DNA of 64,000 nt from Ceratopteris richardii (lineage: Eukaryota; Streptophyta; Polypodiopsida; Polypodiales; Pteridaceae): the NCBI GenBank assembly GCA_020310875.1, contig CM035433.1:108925758-108989757 (forward strand). Direction: 5' to 3'. Numbering within the stretch: the stretch's first letter is position 1; every line of letters starts with the position of its first letter. The translations under genes and the position numbers were made by a program. The notes below the pieces were generated by a model. The model had not been told where the DNA came from. It saw only the letters and a program-made list of their open reading frames with translations, and did no database searches. Positions 42,551-54,083 of this stretch are shown here, one piece after another.

Positions 42551-45500
42551 TCACTCCACAAAAGGAAGTAAGCCCAAAGCTTTGCGGAAAGCTTCAAACT
42601 TCTCCCTAGGCAGAGCCTTTGTGAAAAGGTCTGCAATGTTCTCCTGCGTGGGCACATATGCCAAGTTGATCTCCCCAGCAGAGAACCTCTCCCTGACATA
42701 GTGATAATGCACCTCAATGTGCTTAGTGCGAGCATGGAACACAGGGTTCCTCGCAGCTGCCAATGCGCTCTGACTGTCAGTGAAGATGGTGGTGGCAGAA
42801 GACTGGCCAACACCCAAATCAGCCATAAGGCGTCTGAGCCACACACACTCAACAGTCGCTGTGAAAGCTGCCCTATACTCAGCCTCACAACTCGAAGTGG
42901 CCACAGTAGGCTGCTTCTTGCTCAACCAAGATATACATGAGCTACCAAGCATGAAGCAAAAACCACTGGTGGACACACGAGTGTCATAGCAACTAGCCCA
43001 ATCTGAGTCAGAAAAAGCATGCAAATCTGGCGGTAGTGATCCCCCCTTGGGATAAAACAACCCAAGTAGCCGAGTACCACTCAAGTAGCGAAAGATGCGC
43101 TTAACCGCTTTCCAATGCGTGACTCCTGGGCAATGCATAAACCTGCTCATCTGTGAGACAGCAAACTGAATATCTGGCCGAGTAATGCATAAGTAAATCA
43201 AGCATCCAACAGCCTGCTGATAGAGAAAAGCATCAAATGCATCTCCAGCATCATGAAGACTCAATCGTAAACCTGTCTCCATAGGAGTGGCAATAGGCTT
43301 ACAGTCTTCAAGGCCAAAACGCTGCAATAATGTGTCAATATATTTTGTTTGACACAAAGCCATTCCACCATCAACGTGCATAAACTGAATGCCCAAATAG
43401 TGATGCAAATGCCCCAAATCAGACATCTCAAATGAGGCATGCAAATCAGCCTTAAAAATCAGCAATATGTGTCTCGATAGGACCAGTGAGTAGCATGTCA
43501 TCAACATAGACAACAATGATCAGAAGCACATCATTAGCACGTTTAACATATAAGGTGCTTTCAGTTGGACTGTTCTCAAAACCATGTGCAATCAGATAGG
43601 CATGTATCTTCTCATACCAAGCACGTGGTGCTTGCTTTAAACCATATAATGCCTTCTTTAACTTGCAAACCTGGTTTTCATGCCCTTTCTGCACAAAGCC
43701 ACGGGGCTGAAAAACATACACTTCTTCATGCAAGTCACCATTTAGAAATGCTGTTTTAATGTCCAACTGATGTACATTCCAACCATGATGGGCTGCAAGT
43801 GCACAAATGCTCCGAACAGTAGTCATACGGCATGTAGGTGCAAAGGTCTCATCAAAATCAATGCCTCTTTCCTGTGCATAACCCTTTGCAACAAGCCTAG
43901 CCTTATACCTGTCAACTGTACCATCAAATTTACGCTTCAGCTTGTATACCCACTTAGTGCCAATGGCCTTCTTGCCAGGAGGCAAGTCACATAAAGACCA
44001 TGTACCATTCTTCATTATAGCATCATATTCAGATTGCATAACAGCCATCCAATTTTCTGAATTTTGTGCTTCATCAAAAGAAACAGGCTCATTCTCATCA
44101 CAGAGACTAGATGCAGCCATAGCATAGCAATCTGATGCAAAGGAGGCACTATGAGAGCCTGAACGAGTACGATATGACAAAGGTGCATCTAATTTGTTGT
44201 CACGCAAAGTCTGCACCAGCCATTTTGGCATAGTTTTTGCTTGCTCAATATCAGCTCTCTCATCAACAAGTGCATCATGTAAATCTGCATCAAAAATGGA
44301 ATGATCTGCATCATCATATGAAACCTGCAAAGGCTGAGAAGTTGCCTCATTAGGACCAGCACTAGCCTGTCCACCTGTAAAAAGAGGCATCAAAGTATCA
44401 TACATGTCTTTGGAGCTAACAGATGTCTCCTTAGTACATGAAAGCAATGGTTGAATAGCATCTTCCACAAAGACAACATCACGGCTAACCAGAATGCGTT
44501 TAGTCTGTGGATGATACAGACGATAGCCTTTACTTTCAGAACTGTACCCAACAAAAATACATTTTACTGCCTTATCATCCAATTTTCTACGATGTTGTTC
44601 AGGCACTAATGCATATGCCAAACAACCAAAAACACGCAGATGAGCAACAGATGGCTTGCGGTCATGCCAAGCCTCATATGGAGTGATAGATTGCAACGCT
44701 TTAGTGGGATACCTGTTCAGTACATATGCTGCACACATGACAGCCTCAAGCCAGAAACTATGTGGTAAAGCCTGACTTTTGACCATGCACCTCGCCATCT
44801 CCATGAGTGACCCGTTCTTTTGTTCAGCAACTCCATTCTGTTGAGGTGTATACGGCACTGTACACTGGTGTTTTATCCCACGTTCAGCCAGAAATGCATT
44901 AAAATCTGAAGACATATATTCCCCCCCTCGATCAGAACGGAGGGTGCCCATTTTACATGCTGACAGATTTTCAGCCAAAACCAAAAACTGTTTGAAGCAC
45001 ATGAACACTTTGGACTTTGTTTTGAGTGGATATACCCATGCATGCCTAGAAAAATCATCAATGAAATTCACGAAGTAAAGGTAATTTCCAAAAGACCGTG
45101 TCTGCATAGGACCACAGACATCACTATGTACAAGCTGCAATTTCTGCGTAGCCCGAACTGAACCATCTTTTGGAAAGGAAGAACGCTGCATTTTGCCGAA
45201 AATACAGCCTTCACAAACATGTTTTCCAGGTGCCTCAAGTTTGGGCAAGGAGGACACCATTTCAGATTTCTGCAGGCGTAACAAACTAGCAAAATTCAGA
45301 TGACCAAAGCGTGCATGCCAAAGCTTTGCATCTGACATGGCCTGAGAATCATGAACTGCACATGCCGAATCATTCATAGATCTTTCATAGTCTATGAGCT
45401 TATACAACCCACGACATAAAATGCCAGAAGCAATAATCACATCGCCATTTGAGAGATCATGGACTGTACACCTGTCATCAACGAATTTCACAACCAAGCC

Positions 45501-45968
45501 AATCTTGGCTAATGCAGAAACTGATAACAGGTTCTTTTTGATCCCTGGCACAAATAAAGCATCTGACAAAGTGAAAGAACTACCATCAACAGTAGTCAGA
45601 ATGATCTTACCAACTCCCATAACAGGATAAGAGGAGTTATTGGCGCATGTGACAGTATTCCCTGTAGGGGCAGGCTCGAGTGAAGAGAAGAAACTACGCT
45701 GCGAGGTAATATGTTTGGTCGCCCCACTGTCAAAGTACCAAACATCTGAGTCTACTGCAGACATGCACTGATCATGAGAAGATGGGTCAAAACTGCAGAC
45801 AGTAGTAAACGCCCATTCTTCTTCCTGCACAAGATTTGCAGACTCTGTTTTTGGTGTAGAGGCCTCTACAACAACCATTCCAGCCTCTTTCTTCTTTGCC
45901 TCTTTAGCAGCTAGTTTTGGACAGTTCTTTATAATATGATCATTTCCTTTACAGTACTTGCAGAACAA
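42551..45968 (-). pseudogene. C7 pol region
   Basis: In minus-strand order the signatures are as follows: zinc knuckle CKYCKGNDHIIKNC (about 45960), protease WYFDSGATKHIT (about 45730), pre-integrase LWHARFGH and CEGCIFGK, integrase LVHSDVCGP, RSDRGGEYMS and YTPQQNGVAEQKNGS, RT QLDIKTAFLNGDLHEEVY and VVYVDDMLLTG (about 43500), and RNase H SKKQPTVATSSCEAEYRAAF and HARTKHIEVHYHYVRER. The C-terminus ends in FTKALPREKFEAFRKALGL. It is a complete copia set in a slightly broken copy. Confidence 0.9.
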
Positions 45969-46013
45969 TTTCTGCTTTTCTGATTTCTTCTCATCTTTAT
46001 CCTGGTTCTTTGA

Positions 46014-46816
46014 TTATGCAGCATTTGCAGATTTCTGCTTACTAGTAGAAGAGCTCCATTTTCCTTTGCCCTTCTGACTAGCCAGGAAATCTTGATCTGC
46101 AACACGCATAATGGACCTGTTCTGCCTGGACTGATCTTCCTGCAACAGAACAGAGACTAATTCCTCAAATGACAAGGCATTCAGATTGCCTTTCATCATC
46201 AACCGAAGAGTAGAGGCAAAACTCTGATATGAATCAGGAAGACCATTCAGAATGGTCTGCATAAGTGAGCTATCTGGTATAACCTCATCAGCAGAAATCA
46301 ATTGTTCCTTCAGGTCTTTGATCTTTGTAAGAAAACTGTCCATAGAATCACCTTCATTCATGTGCTCACTCTCCAACTGTTTTCGGAGGTAAGCAACACG
46401 AGCCTCATTCCTAGCCTGGTACAAAGTGGTAAGTGTATCCGAAGCATCCTTTGCTGTTCTGCAAGAGCGAATGTGAGGAATAATGGCACGTTTGACAGAA
46501 AAAGCTATCAATGCATGTGCCTAGGCATCTCTGCCATCCCAACGAATCTACTCTGTAGTAGGTGCAACAGAAACAGCAGCACGAACAGGAATCTGCGGAA
46601 TATCATCTTCGACACCATCTTCATCAGCTTCAACACCTGTATTTGAAGTACCTGTCGTTACAGGTGTAACAGGACGTCTTTCAACACCCTAACAATGTTC
46701 CACAATCCTTTTGCAACCAGTACATGTCGCATCATATAAGCCCATAATGGGTAGTTGGTACCATCCAACTTATCCTCAACAGCCAACATACGGAATACAT
46801 CACTGCTTTCAGCCAT
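46014..46816 (-). pseudogene. C7 gag region
   Basis: The likely start ATG at 46816 gives MAESSDVFRMLAVEDKLDG followed by NYPLW, the typical copia gag opening. The helical gag part (TLYQARNEARVAYLRKQLES and LNGLPDSYQSFASTLRL) lies near 46150-46450. The copy is broken. Confidence 0.8.
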
Positions 46817-47157
46817 GGCCGGTGACTAAAATACCTTGATGCAGAAAATTGACTGTATCTCAAAAAGTTGAACAGAACTGCCTAGACAAGTTCTGCTAGA
46901 CCTGTAGCAGACTTCGAGACGCTTAAACTGGCGAACAGAAACTGGTATCTACCTTTGGCACAAAAGGATGAAATAGCCTGCACAAGCGCTGCGATGGTGC
47001 GTTCGGAGGCCGAAACTAGCTCAGATCACGATTTTGGCACCACAAAACGAAGCTGTTTTGATCTCGGAAACACCTTGAGTATGCTCACCAAATTTCGTGC
47101 GAATCTGAGACTGCAAACGGAGGGGTGTCGACGGCGCCCTAGAAGAAGCGACGACTT

Positions 47158-47169
47158 GCTCTGATACCA
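47158..47169 (-). promoter_or_regulatory. C7 primer binding site (tRNA-iMet type)
   Basis: The minus strand reads TGGTATCAGAGC two bases from the LTR end. It sets the orientation and the LTR boundary. Confidence 0.92.
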
Positions 47170-47171
47170 AT

Positions 47172-47402
47172 TGTTGGAGATAGACGTCTGTGGAAGCACG
47201 CGAACAACACAAGGAAGAAGAAGAAGCTTGGAGCACAAACACACAATACTGAATGTATTACTAGAGAATGTACAAAGATAAGTAGCCCATTAGGGCAATA
47301 GGCATATGTACAAGCCGGGGGAAAAAAACCTCCTAAAGAGGGAAAAAAGTGCCCCGGCGGTCCAAGAGTGTTCACACACATCACTACCTAAATATATCAA
47401 CA
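47172..47402 (-). repeat. C7 5' LTR
   Basis: It is 231 bp, about 96.5% identical by eye to 42245-42476, and is followed by the GAGAG duplication at 47403-47407. Confidence 0.92.
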
Positions 47403-48030
47403 GAGAGCACCCACAGTCATGGTACGAAATGAGGACTCAGTCATACCTAGGAACACAGAGGTAGTGAAAAACACTAAAGTATAGTGCAACCTCACCTTAG
47501 AAGAGCTACTCAAAGTAAGGCCAGAGCTATGGGAACATGTAGCCAAACAAGTACCAGAAATAGCAAAACCTTGTTCCCAGGTAGGATCCCAGAGAACAGT
47601 GCCAGAAATACCATTGGACAAGATAGGAGACATGAGTGAGGGTGAAGAAGGAAACACATATCTTCCTATCTCCCATCAAGGATACACCACCAAGGCCATT
47701 TTAGACTCAAGCGCAGGAGTTGCAATTGCTACCACTTCCCTATGGAAGCGTTGGGGCAAGCCAGCACTCAGGCCCACGAGGATGAAACTGCAAATGGCCG
47801 ATGGTCACATAGAGAGACCCTTAGGGCTGTTAGAAGGAATAAGTAATACAAGAAGATTAGTAAGATGGTTTCTCTTGCTAATGGAATATGATTTCGAGGT
47901 TGTGGTAAGGAAAGGGAAGACTCACTTGAGAGCAGACCATCTCTCTAGGCTCACATCTGGAGAAGCCCCACAAGGAGTGTCAGATGACCTTCCTGATGCT
48001 TACTTGTTTAATTTGGAAGTGGTGCCATAG
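47403..48030 (+). pseudogene. G1 first protease and RNase H end
   Basis: G1 resumes after C7. Protease-like sequence (TTKAILDSSAGVAIATTSLW near 47685-47745) is followed by the RNase H end (RLVRWFLLLMEYDFEVVVRK and RADHLSRLTSGEAPQGV near 47850-47970). Both match the equivalent G2 parts. The G1 pol is incomplete. Confidence 0.78.
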
Positions 48031-48045
48031 TGGGCTAAGCCATTA

Positions 48046-49790
48046 GTGCCAGTATTGACGTATGGGCCTAACCACCCAGTAATAAACACACAGGATAGAG
48101 AGGTAGTAAAAGCCCAAAAGTATCACATCATGGCAGGTAGTATGTACAAGCACACAGATCAAGGGATCTTGGCTTGTTGTGTGGAAGAGGATGAGCATGC
48201 TAAATGGTTGCAATTAGCACATGTAGGTGCATTAGAGCAACACTACTCAAAGCAACGAACCCTACAAACACTAAGGAGACTCGGAGTGCATTGGCCGACT
48301 ATGGAAGCTGATGTCCAAAAGTTGTGCAAGGAATGCCCAATCTGTTGCACTAAACCACCTGTGGAACATGCCGCTCTTTATCAAGTGTCCATAGTGCCAG
48401 ATTGGAGTGAACCACTAGTATCCTTCCTGAGGACGAAAACATTCCCTCAAGATATGACTCTAGCCAGACAAAGAAGTTTAGAACAAGAAGCCCTAGAATA
48501 CTCGCTCATTGGTGATAACCTATACAAGCGTGGTAAAGATGGTTACCTAAGATTATGTGTCCATGAGAGTGAATATCTCAAGATCTTGGAAAGTGCTCAC
48601 CAAGGTGTAGCAAGAGGGCATTTTGGAGCAGATCCAGTGATTAAAGCGATTCTATTTGCAGGCTTGTGGTGGCCGACCCTTCACATGGATGCACATACCT
48701 ATGTGAAGAGGTGTGATGTCTGTCAGCGAACTCAGTATCCTATACGCAAAGATGAAATGCCACTGAAACCTATGATGGGTGGACGAGCATTCTCTAAGTG
48801 GGGAATAGACTTTGTAGGTCCTATTAATCCCCCAGCTAAGGGTTCTCATGCTGAATATATCATTGTGGCCACGGATTATCTAACCAAGTGGGTAGAGGTA
48901 AAAGCCACAAAGAAGAACGATGCTCAAACAACAACTAAGTTTTTATTTGAGAATGTGTTCACTAGATACGGGCTACCTATAGAGCTAGTTAGTGATAGAG
49001 GCACTCACTTCTTGAATGAAGTTATTGAAAATCTGCTCCAAGAATTCTTGGTAGTACATAAGAAGTCTGCCCCCTATCACCCTCAAGCAAATGGCTAGGC
49101 TGAGAGCACCAATAAGATCTTATGCAATGTACTGACGAAATTAGTGAACAATAAACGCTCTGATTGGGACAAACAGCTACACCATGCTGTTTGGGCATAC
49201 CGAGTCGCCTACAAAACGGTACTCCAAGCCACCCCCTTTCAGATGGTATTTGGCCAAAATGTAGTGCTACCGTTGGACTTCTTAATACCTACATTGAAAG
49301 TAGCACAAGAGCATGAATGGACGGGTCATGAACTCTCCTCTAGACTTTTTGACCTTGAACGATTAGGAGAAGCAAGACTGAGGGCGGCTGCAGGGATATA
49401 TGCAGCTAAGAAACGACAGAAGGCATACTTTGATGCCCACGTTAAGGATAAAGGTTTGAAGGCAGGCGACCTAGTACTAGTCTACACTTTGAAACAACAT
49501 GCGAGAAAACTAGAGAAGAGAGGCTACGGACCCATGATCATTAATAGAATCTCAACAAGTGGAGCAGTGCAACTAGCCACATTAGAAGGCGATATTCTCC
49601 CCAGCTACATAAGCGGATGCAGAGTCAAGTTATATCAGGAACCTCTGACGGAAGAGATGCTAAGTCGACTCAACACTGCTAAGAAACACAAAGAAGAAGA
49701 AAGACGAATTCGAGAAGAAGCTCAAGCAGAAGCATTGGAACGCATCCGGAGAATGAAGCTAAGAAGACAGGGTAGAGAGCAACCTAGGAC
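48046..49790 (+). pseudogene. G1 tandem H2C2 modules and integrase
   Basis: The two H2C2 modules are at about 48220-48347 (HVGALEQH, CPIC) and 48598-48723 (HQGVARGH, CDVC). The core has KWGIDFVGPINPP (about 48798), SDRGTHFLNEV (about 48990) and PYHPQANG (about 49070). The C-terminal domain has GDLVLVYTLKQHARKLEKRG and SYISGCRVKLY. Only the chain after RNase H is represented here. Conservation of both modules against G2 is strong. Confidence 0.85.
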
Positions 49791-49859
49791 AGATGCATAT
49801 GCAGATCAAGGATATCATGTGGCTATGTGTGAAGTTTCAGGTATCAGCTCTCATAGGAT

Positions 49860-50240
49860 AATTGACCGACGTCCTTTTATTACCTTAGAGATAGGACAAG
49901 GAAAGGGTGCAAGGACTGTAAGAGCCTTGATTGACTCAGGTGCAGCCACTAGTGCTATTAAATTTTCGTACTGTCAAGAGTTGAAATTAACTATCAATCC
50001 TATAGAAGCATATCTCATAGGATTGGGAGGTGTGGAAACCCCTTGCATGGGCGAGGTGGAACTTCCCCTCTATATTCAAGACGAAGTAATGACAGTCAAA
50101 GTACTAGTGTGTCAAGATGAGGACCTCACTGAGCCTCTTGTCTTGGGTCAGGACTGGATCTATGATCATGCAGTCAACCTAAACCTAAGGAGTGGACTTC
50201 TTCAGGTATGGGTAGATCATAGTCGTATTACCGTTGAATT
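49860..50240 (+). pseudogene. G1 second retropepsin-like domain, downstream of integrase
   Basis: The motifs ALIDSGAATSAI (49924-49959), YLIGLGGVETPCMGEVELPL and EPLVLGQDWIYDHAVNL appear in one frame. They are the same as in G2 (29620-29990), with conservative differences. Both motif pairs expected of a retropepsin fold are present in each copy, so this domain is a fixed part of the lineage rather than a one-off rearrangement. Confidence 0.75.
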
Positions 50241-50950
50241 GGAAAATGAGGCACTCAAGGCACTAAGTAAGGCACGAACTCCTGGTCCTTCCAGGGGCGC
50301 ACATGAAGTTGACAATGCTATTCTTGTCGAAAACTGTATGATGCAGAAAGAGGATTGTCTCAACAACGGAGTCAAGGATAAGACACCACTCCCTTCTTTT
50401 CCAAAGGCCAGAGGGATGCAGCAACCAAAGGCAGATCAAATACAGAAACACGTGCGAAGCAGAATGTCTCAGCTGTTGAAACAAGTGTGGGTGCGGAAAG
50501 GCGAACACCCTGTTGCGACCATGCCAACCCCACGGCCAAAACCTCTTATTAGTAATCAACAACACGACACAAATAAGAAGTCTTTCATAAATTCTTCTGC
50601 GAAAGTGAAGTCTATTTGGGTACCCAAGAAGTCGATGAAGGCTAGCCCACAATCACGACAAATCTGGGTGCCTAAGGCTTGCTTGCGGGCTCAAATAGCT
50701 ACACCGAGGACACACACGGTACAACATGTTTCACTCGCTCGAACATCAGATGCCCATTCTTATACATCACACGCGGACACATATTCTTCCATGAGCACAA
50801 GTAGAATCACTTAAAAATGGGTCCCTAAAAAGCCTCATTTTCAAGTAGATACCCCTATCAAACTCTCCAGAGTCTCCACAAAATCAAGATCAAAACCCAT
50901 CCATTGCATTTGGCAACCTAAAACTTGTAATCAAACCTCAGACCCCAGTT
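50241..50950 (+). pseudogene. G1 WVPK-motif tail
   Basis: The frame continues into a basic tail with KQVWVRKG, KSIWVPKKSMKA, RQIWVPKA and, further on, KWVPKKPH and CIWQPKT. It is equivalent to the G2 tail but shorter and more decayed. No fold is recognised. The stretch 50951-51183 shows nothing recognisable and is probably the spacer before ORF-X. Confidence 0.65.
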
Positions 50951-51183
50951 GTAAATTCATGCCCACCTACTAACTACTTCACTCTCACATTACATCTTTC
51001 CACTAGCTCCTAAGTCTACCCAATTCCTAACTACACACACAAGCACCGAGCACTTAATAACCTAATAATCTCTCCCGACCCTCAGGTTAATGTTGTAATG
51101 GGGACAAAAACGGTTCTATCTTGTCCTTTACAATGTTAACACCTGTTTCTATATTCTCACAGAGTCAGGAGGCAAGAAGTAAC

Positions 51184-52828
51184 ATGGCAGATACGGCAGG
51201 AACTAGCTCCCAGGCAGGCACCAGCCCCCAAATCGTGGACATTGAGAGTCTTCCCGTTGAGGAGGAATTGAAGGAACGCCCAGTGGCATTGAGGGCATTA
51301 CACGCCATACCAATTCAGAATCCTCCATAAGGGCACACAATGCCGGTCAGCAAAAATTCACATTGGTTTGGTGATGTGGCATGATCTCTGGGTGAAGGCA
51401 CCTACATGTGGGAGGCCGAGATAGAATTCAATGGGCGCTGGGGTAGATATCACTTCTTCACCAGGGAATTTGAGAAATTGCAAAATAATGAAGGGCTGAA
51501 ACCTATATGGAAGAAGGCGGGACTCTACGATTACTTCAAATTCCAATTGCCAAAGCCCGACTTTCTAAGATGCTCATATTTGATTAGCACCCTCACTCCG
51601 AGCAAAGACAAAAAGGGATACAACACCTTTGTCCTCCCATCTCTCACAAGGGGCAATGAGTTGAAGCGCTTCAGGTTGACTATCAATTTGGTAAGGGAAG
51701 CTCTAGACATGAAAGGTATGTACATTCCTACGGAGAAAGAGACTATGGTCCCCGACAATATGAAGAACACGAATCTGACGAAATTAAAGGACATGGTCGC
51801 AATGACACTTACGATTGCCATTCATTTGCGCATGGTCATGCAGCATTTCGCATTCCCTGCTCAGGAGAGGTTCACAATGCCACCCAAAAAGATATGGTTT
51901 AGTCTATACTTGGCTGATGCCTTTGATTTGACAATCAATATGCCCCATTGGATTATCGACCAAATCCACTTGGCTCATCAAAGGTGGTATAAAAAACAAA
52001 AGTCTGTACTGTATGGATGCTGTGCTCTCACCCGGATTGTGTATAGATGTTTGGCGTATGATGTGCCAGTTCAGAGGGCATTAATTTGGACCAGGGTATA
52101 GGAATTCCAACGTAGACTATCAACCGCAGGACCACCATCTAAGAAAATGAGAGGCGCAGTTCAGATGCCCTATGCACAACCCTGTGGTGCAACGCTGACA
52201 CCTGAGACAACTCCACGACTTCCGAGGCGGGTACAACCCTTCACTATCAGATTACCAAGACACAACACTGATGGACCAAATCTGGTGTTCCCACCTGTAC
52301 CAACCGACCTAGAGTTTCCTCACGGATTCATGTTAAGAAGACCTAAATGATGAGGAGGTTGCCAGAATAATCGAAGCTGTTAACACGGAAGTCGAGGCAG
52401 AGCAAGCTAGTGGACAACAAACTGCTACAGACCAACCCCATCCCAGACAACCAGATGCCGTCAATGTGGAGGGTGAAGAAGAAGAAGAACAAGAGGAGGA
52501 ACATGGTGGACAATCCGAGGAAGAAGAGCAGGAATATGACAAGGAAGCTCTGCAATTACTTGAGAGTGCCCCGGCTTATACGAAGGAATTGAAAAAGCTC
52601 TATGATACCATCAACAAGGTTCAAGAGCAACATAGACTGTCCCTCGCAACAGGAAAAGCTCTCATGAACCAAATCCTTGAGGAGGAAGGAGTAGACGAGC
52701 AATACCACACCACACTTGATATGATATCTGATGCTTTAGGAGTACCTGAGACGGTGCATACCGCCCTTGCACAAGCACGAAGATCAGAGCGAAGATATGG
52801 CAGACGTCCCCCTCGATTAGGAAAATAG
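51184..52828 (+). pseudogene. G1 accessory ORF-X (after pol)
   Basis: The likely start is MADTAGTSSQAGTSPQIVD at 51184. The N-terminal 300 residues look globular (RYHFFTREFEKLQ, FSLYLADAFDLTINMPHW and RIVYRCLAYDVPVQRAL). They resemble the putative plant transposon protein domain (Pfam Transposase_32) often seen in Athila-like elements. An acidic stretch (EGEEEEEQEEEHGG near 52470) and a helical C-terminal part (about 52560-52800) follow. No signal peptide or membrane segment is visible. G4 carries a relative at 19490-20830 and G3 an analogue at 57238-59328. Broken; function unknown. Confidence 0.7.
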
Positions 52829-52892
52829 ATGAATGCATTAGTATCAGAACCACAAGGCACATCCACAACCACGGGCACAACACACACCGTTC

Positions 52893-54050
52893 ATGAATGT
52901 ATTAGTAGAGGAAACCTTCGAAGACCCATACGTTCCCATGCCTGCACTAGGGGGCAAGCAAACAGAAGAGGGCATGGACACCATCGAGATCGAGGCTCCT
53001 GAATGGATGCAGAGGCTAGAGAAAGTGGCCACAACCCATGATGACAGAGTGGCAGTTCAGATAGCTTCCATGTCACGTTTGGTAGAGGTAGTCATAAAAA
53101 CGGATTACTTTAGAAACCTCTCCCATCATAGGTGGATCGACACATCCGACGATTTGTATGTTCCTTTCTGTGTCTTAATGGTGGATTACAATGCTGAAAT
53201 CAAGCACCACACCTCTAAAGAACCAACCTCGGCTACACAGTTTGCACCGGACGACATCCCAACAAGTGCCAAGCAGGGAAATATACACCAACCTACATGG
53301 AGGATTCGTCTTCTGGAAACCTACCTTGAGATGGTAAGGACATGGAATAACATGCCTTTGTATATCAAATACAACCCATGCTACTGCCCTGTATTTCGAA
53401 GAAGGTCGTGGCCAGAATACACAAAAACTGTGCTGACAACCAAAGGATGTGAGAAATGGCTCAATTATGTCTACTTAGCACCACCTAAAGGCTAACCTAC
53501 CATAGGATATATGATTTCGACGATTCGCCGTTGGGGGGTTCGGTTCAAAAATGGACCAGATGTCATGACCCAAATGTGCCTTAAAATTTTTGAACTCATG
53601 TTGGTCACCTTCAGGACCTTCAAGAATGTCAAGGAACCTCATCTGTCAGCTCTTGGATTTAATGAAGGTAATCAGGACCTTGTCTATGACATGAGCGCCA
53701 CACCATCTATTAATGTTGTATATGCATGGCATGCGCGTATAAAATATCTACCAGCCTGCTTCAAACAGACGTTTGAAGAAATGTTTGTCACGGGATTCTA
53801 GGAATATCATTCAGAGATATTCATTCCCAGACCATCACATTTATTGCAGTTGTTTGCAGTGGAACAAGCTCTCCATTCAGAAAAGTTACGTATACCACAT
53901 CTAGAGGTTCTAGGGCCGGTATATTGGGATGCTCTACTCACGGACTTGGCCAAAGGGTTGAGAATTGCAGAACATCACTTAGCACAAGACGTTGTAGAAT
54001 ACTACATCCAACGACCCACCCAACAAGGGTCTGTCAGGGACGACAGACGC
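52893..54050 (+). pseudogene. G1 accessory ORF-Y (after ORF-X)
   Basis: The ORF starts MNVLVEETFEDPYVPMPAL. It includes EAPEWMQRLEKVATTHDDRV, YIKYNPCYCPVFRRRSWPEY, CEKWLNYVYLAPP and TIGYMISTIRRWG, and runs to within a few bases of the polypurine tract. G4 has a relative at 10850-11950 (minus). It is probably a cytosolic protein, since no membrane segment is seen. Its position next to the 3' LTR is the env position of some gypsy elements, but no envelope features are present. Broken. Confidence 0.65.
54029..54048 (+). promoter_or_regulatory. Conserved hairpin upstream of the polypurine tract (G1)
   Basis: GTCTGTCAGGGACGACAGAC is identical to the G2 block at 27750-27769 (minus), two bases before the purine tract. 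In G1 it overlaps the end of ORF-Y, whereas in G2 there is no such ORF. The shared sequence is therefore more likely a cis-element than a coding constraint. Confidence 0.7.
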
Positions 54051-54083
54051 GAGAGAGGGGGGGGTGTTGGAACTGAAGGACTC
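54051..54083 (+). repeat. G1 polypurine tract and first 19 bases of its 3' LTR
   Basis: The purine run GAGAGAGGGGGGGG (54051-54064) is followed by TGTTGGAACTGAAGGACTC, identical to the 5' LTR start at 23589. G3 begins directly after this. The rest of the 3' LTR lies outside the window. Confidence 0.85.

Larger units (their letters stand above)
42245..47402 (-). mobile_element. C7: Ty1/copia element, nearly whole, inside G1
   Basis: It is 5158 bp on the minus strand, with 232- and 231-bp LTRs (about eight substitutions and one length difference, near 3.5%). GAGAG duplications flank it, a tRNA-iMet primer site lies at 47158-47169, and the full copia domain order is present. The coding region looks nearly whole, with about three breaks. 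C3 at 5855-7580 is a far older member of the same family. Confidence 0.93.
23589..54083 (+). mobile_element. G1: Ty3/gypsy (Athila/Tat-like) element, interrupted by G2, C7 and G3
   Basis: The plus-strand order is 5' LTR, tRNA-Asp primer site, long leader with repeats, gag (interrupted by G2 at 27105/39997), a linker with a zinc knuckle (interrupted by C7 at 42244/47403), protease, an RNase H end and tandem H2C2 modules. After these come integrase, a second retropepsin-like domain, a WVPK tail, ORF-X, ORF-Y, a hairpin, a polypurine tract and the start of the 3' LTR (interrupted by G3 at 54084). The coding sequence is incomplete and has many breaks. It is older than G2 and C7, which lie inside it. 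Confidence 0.85.
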
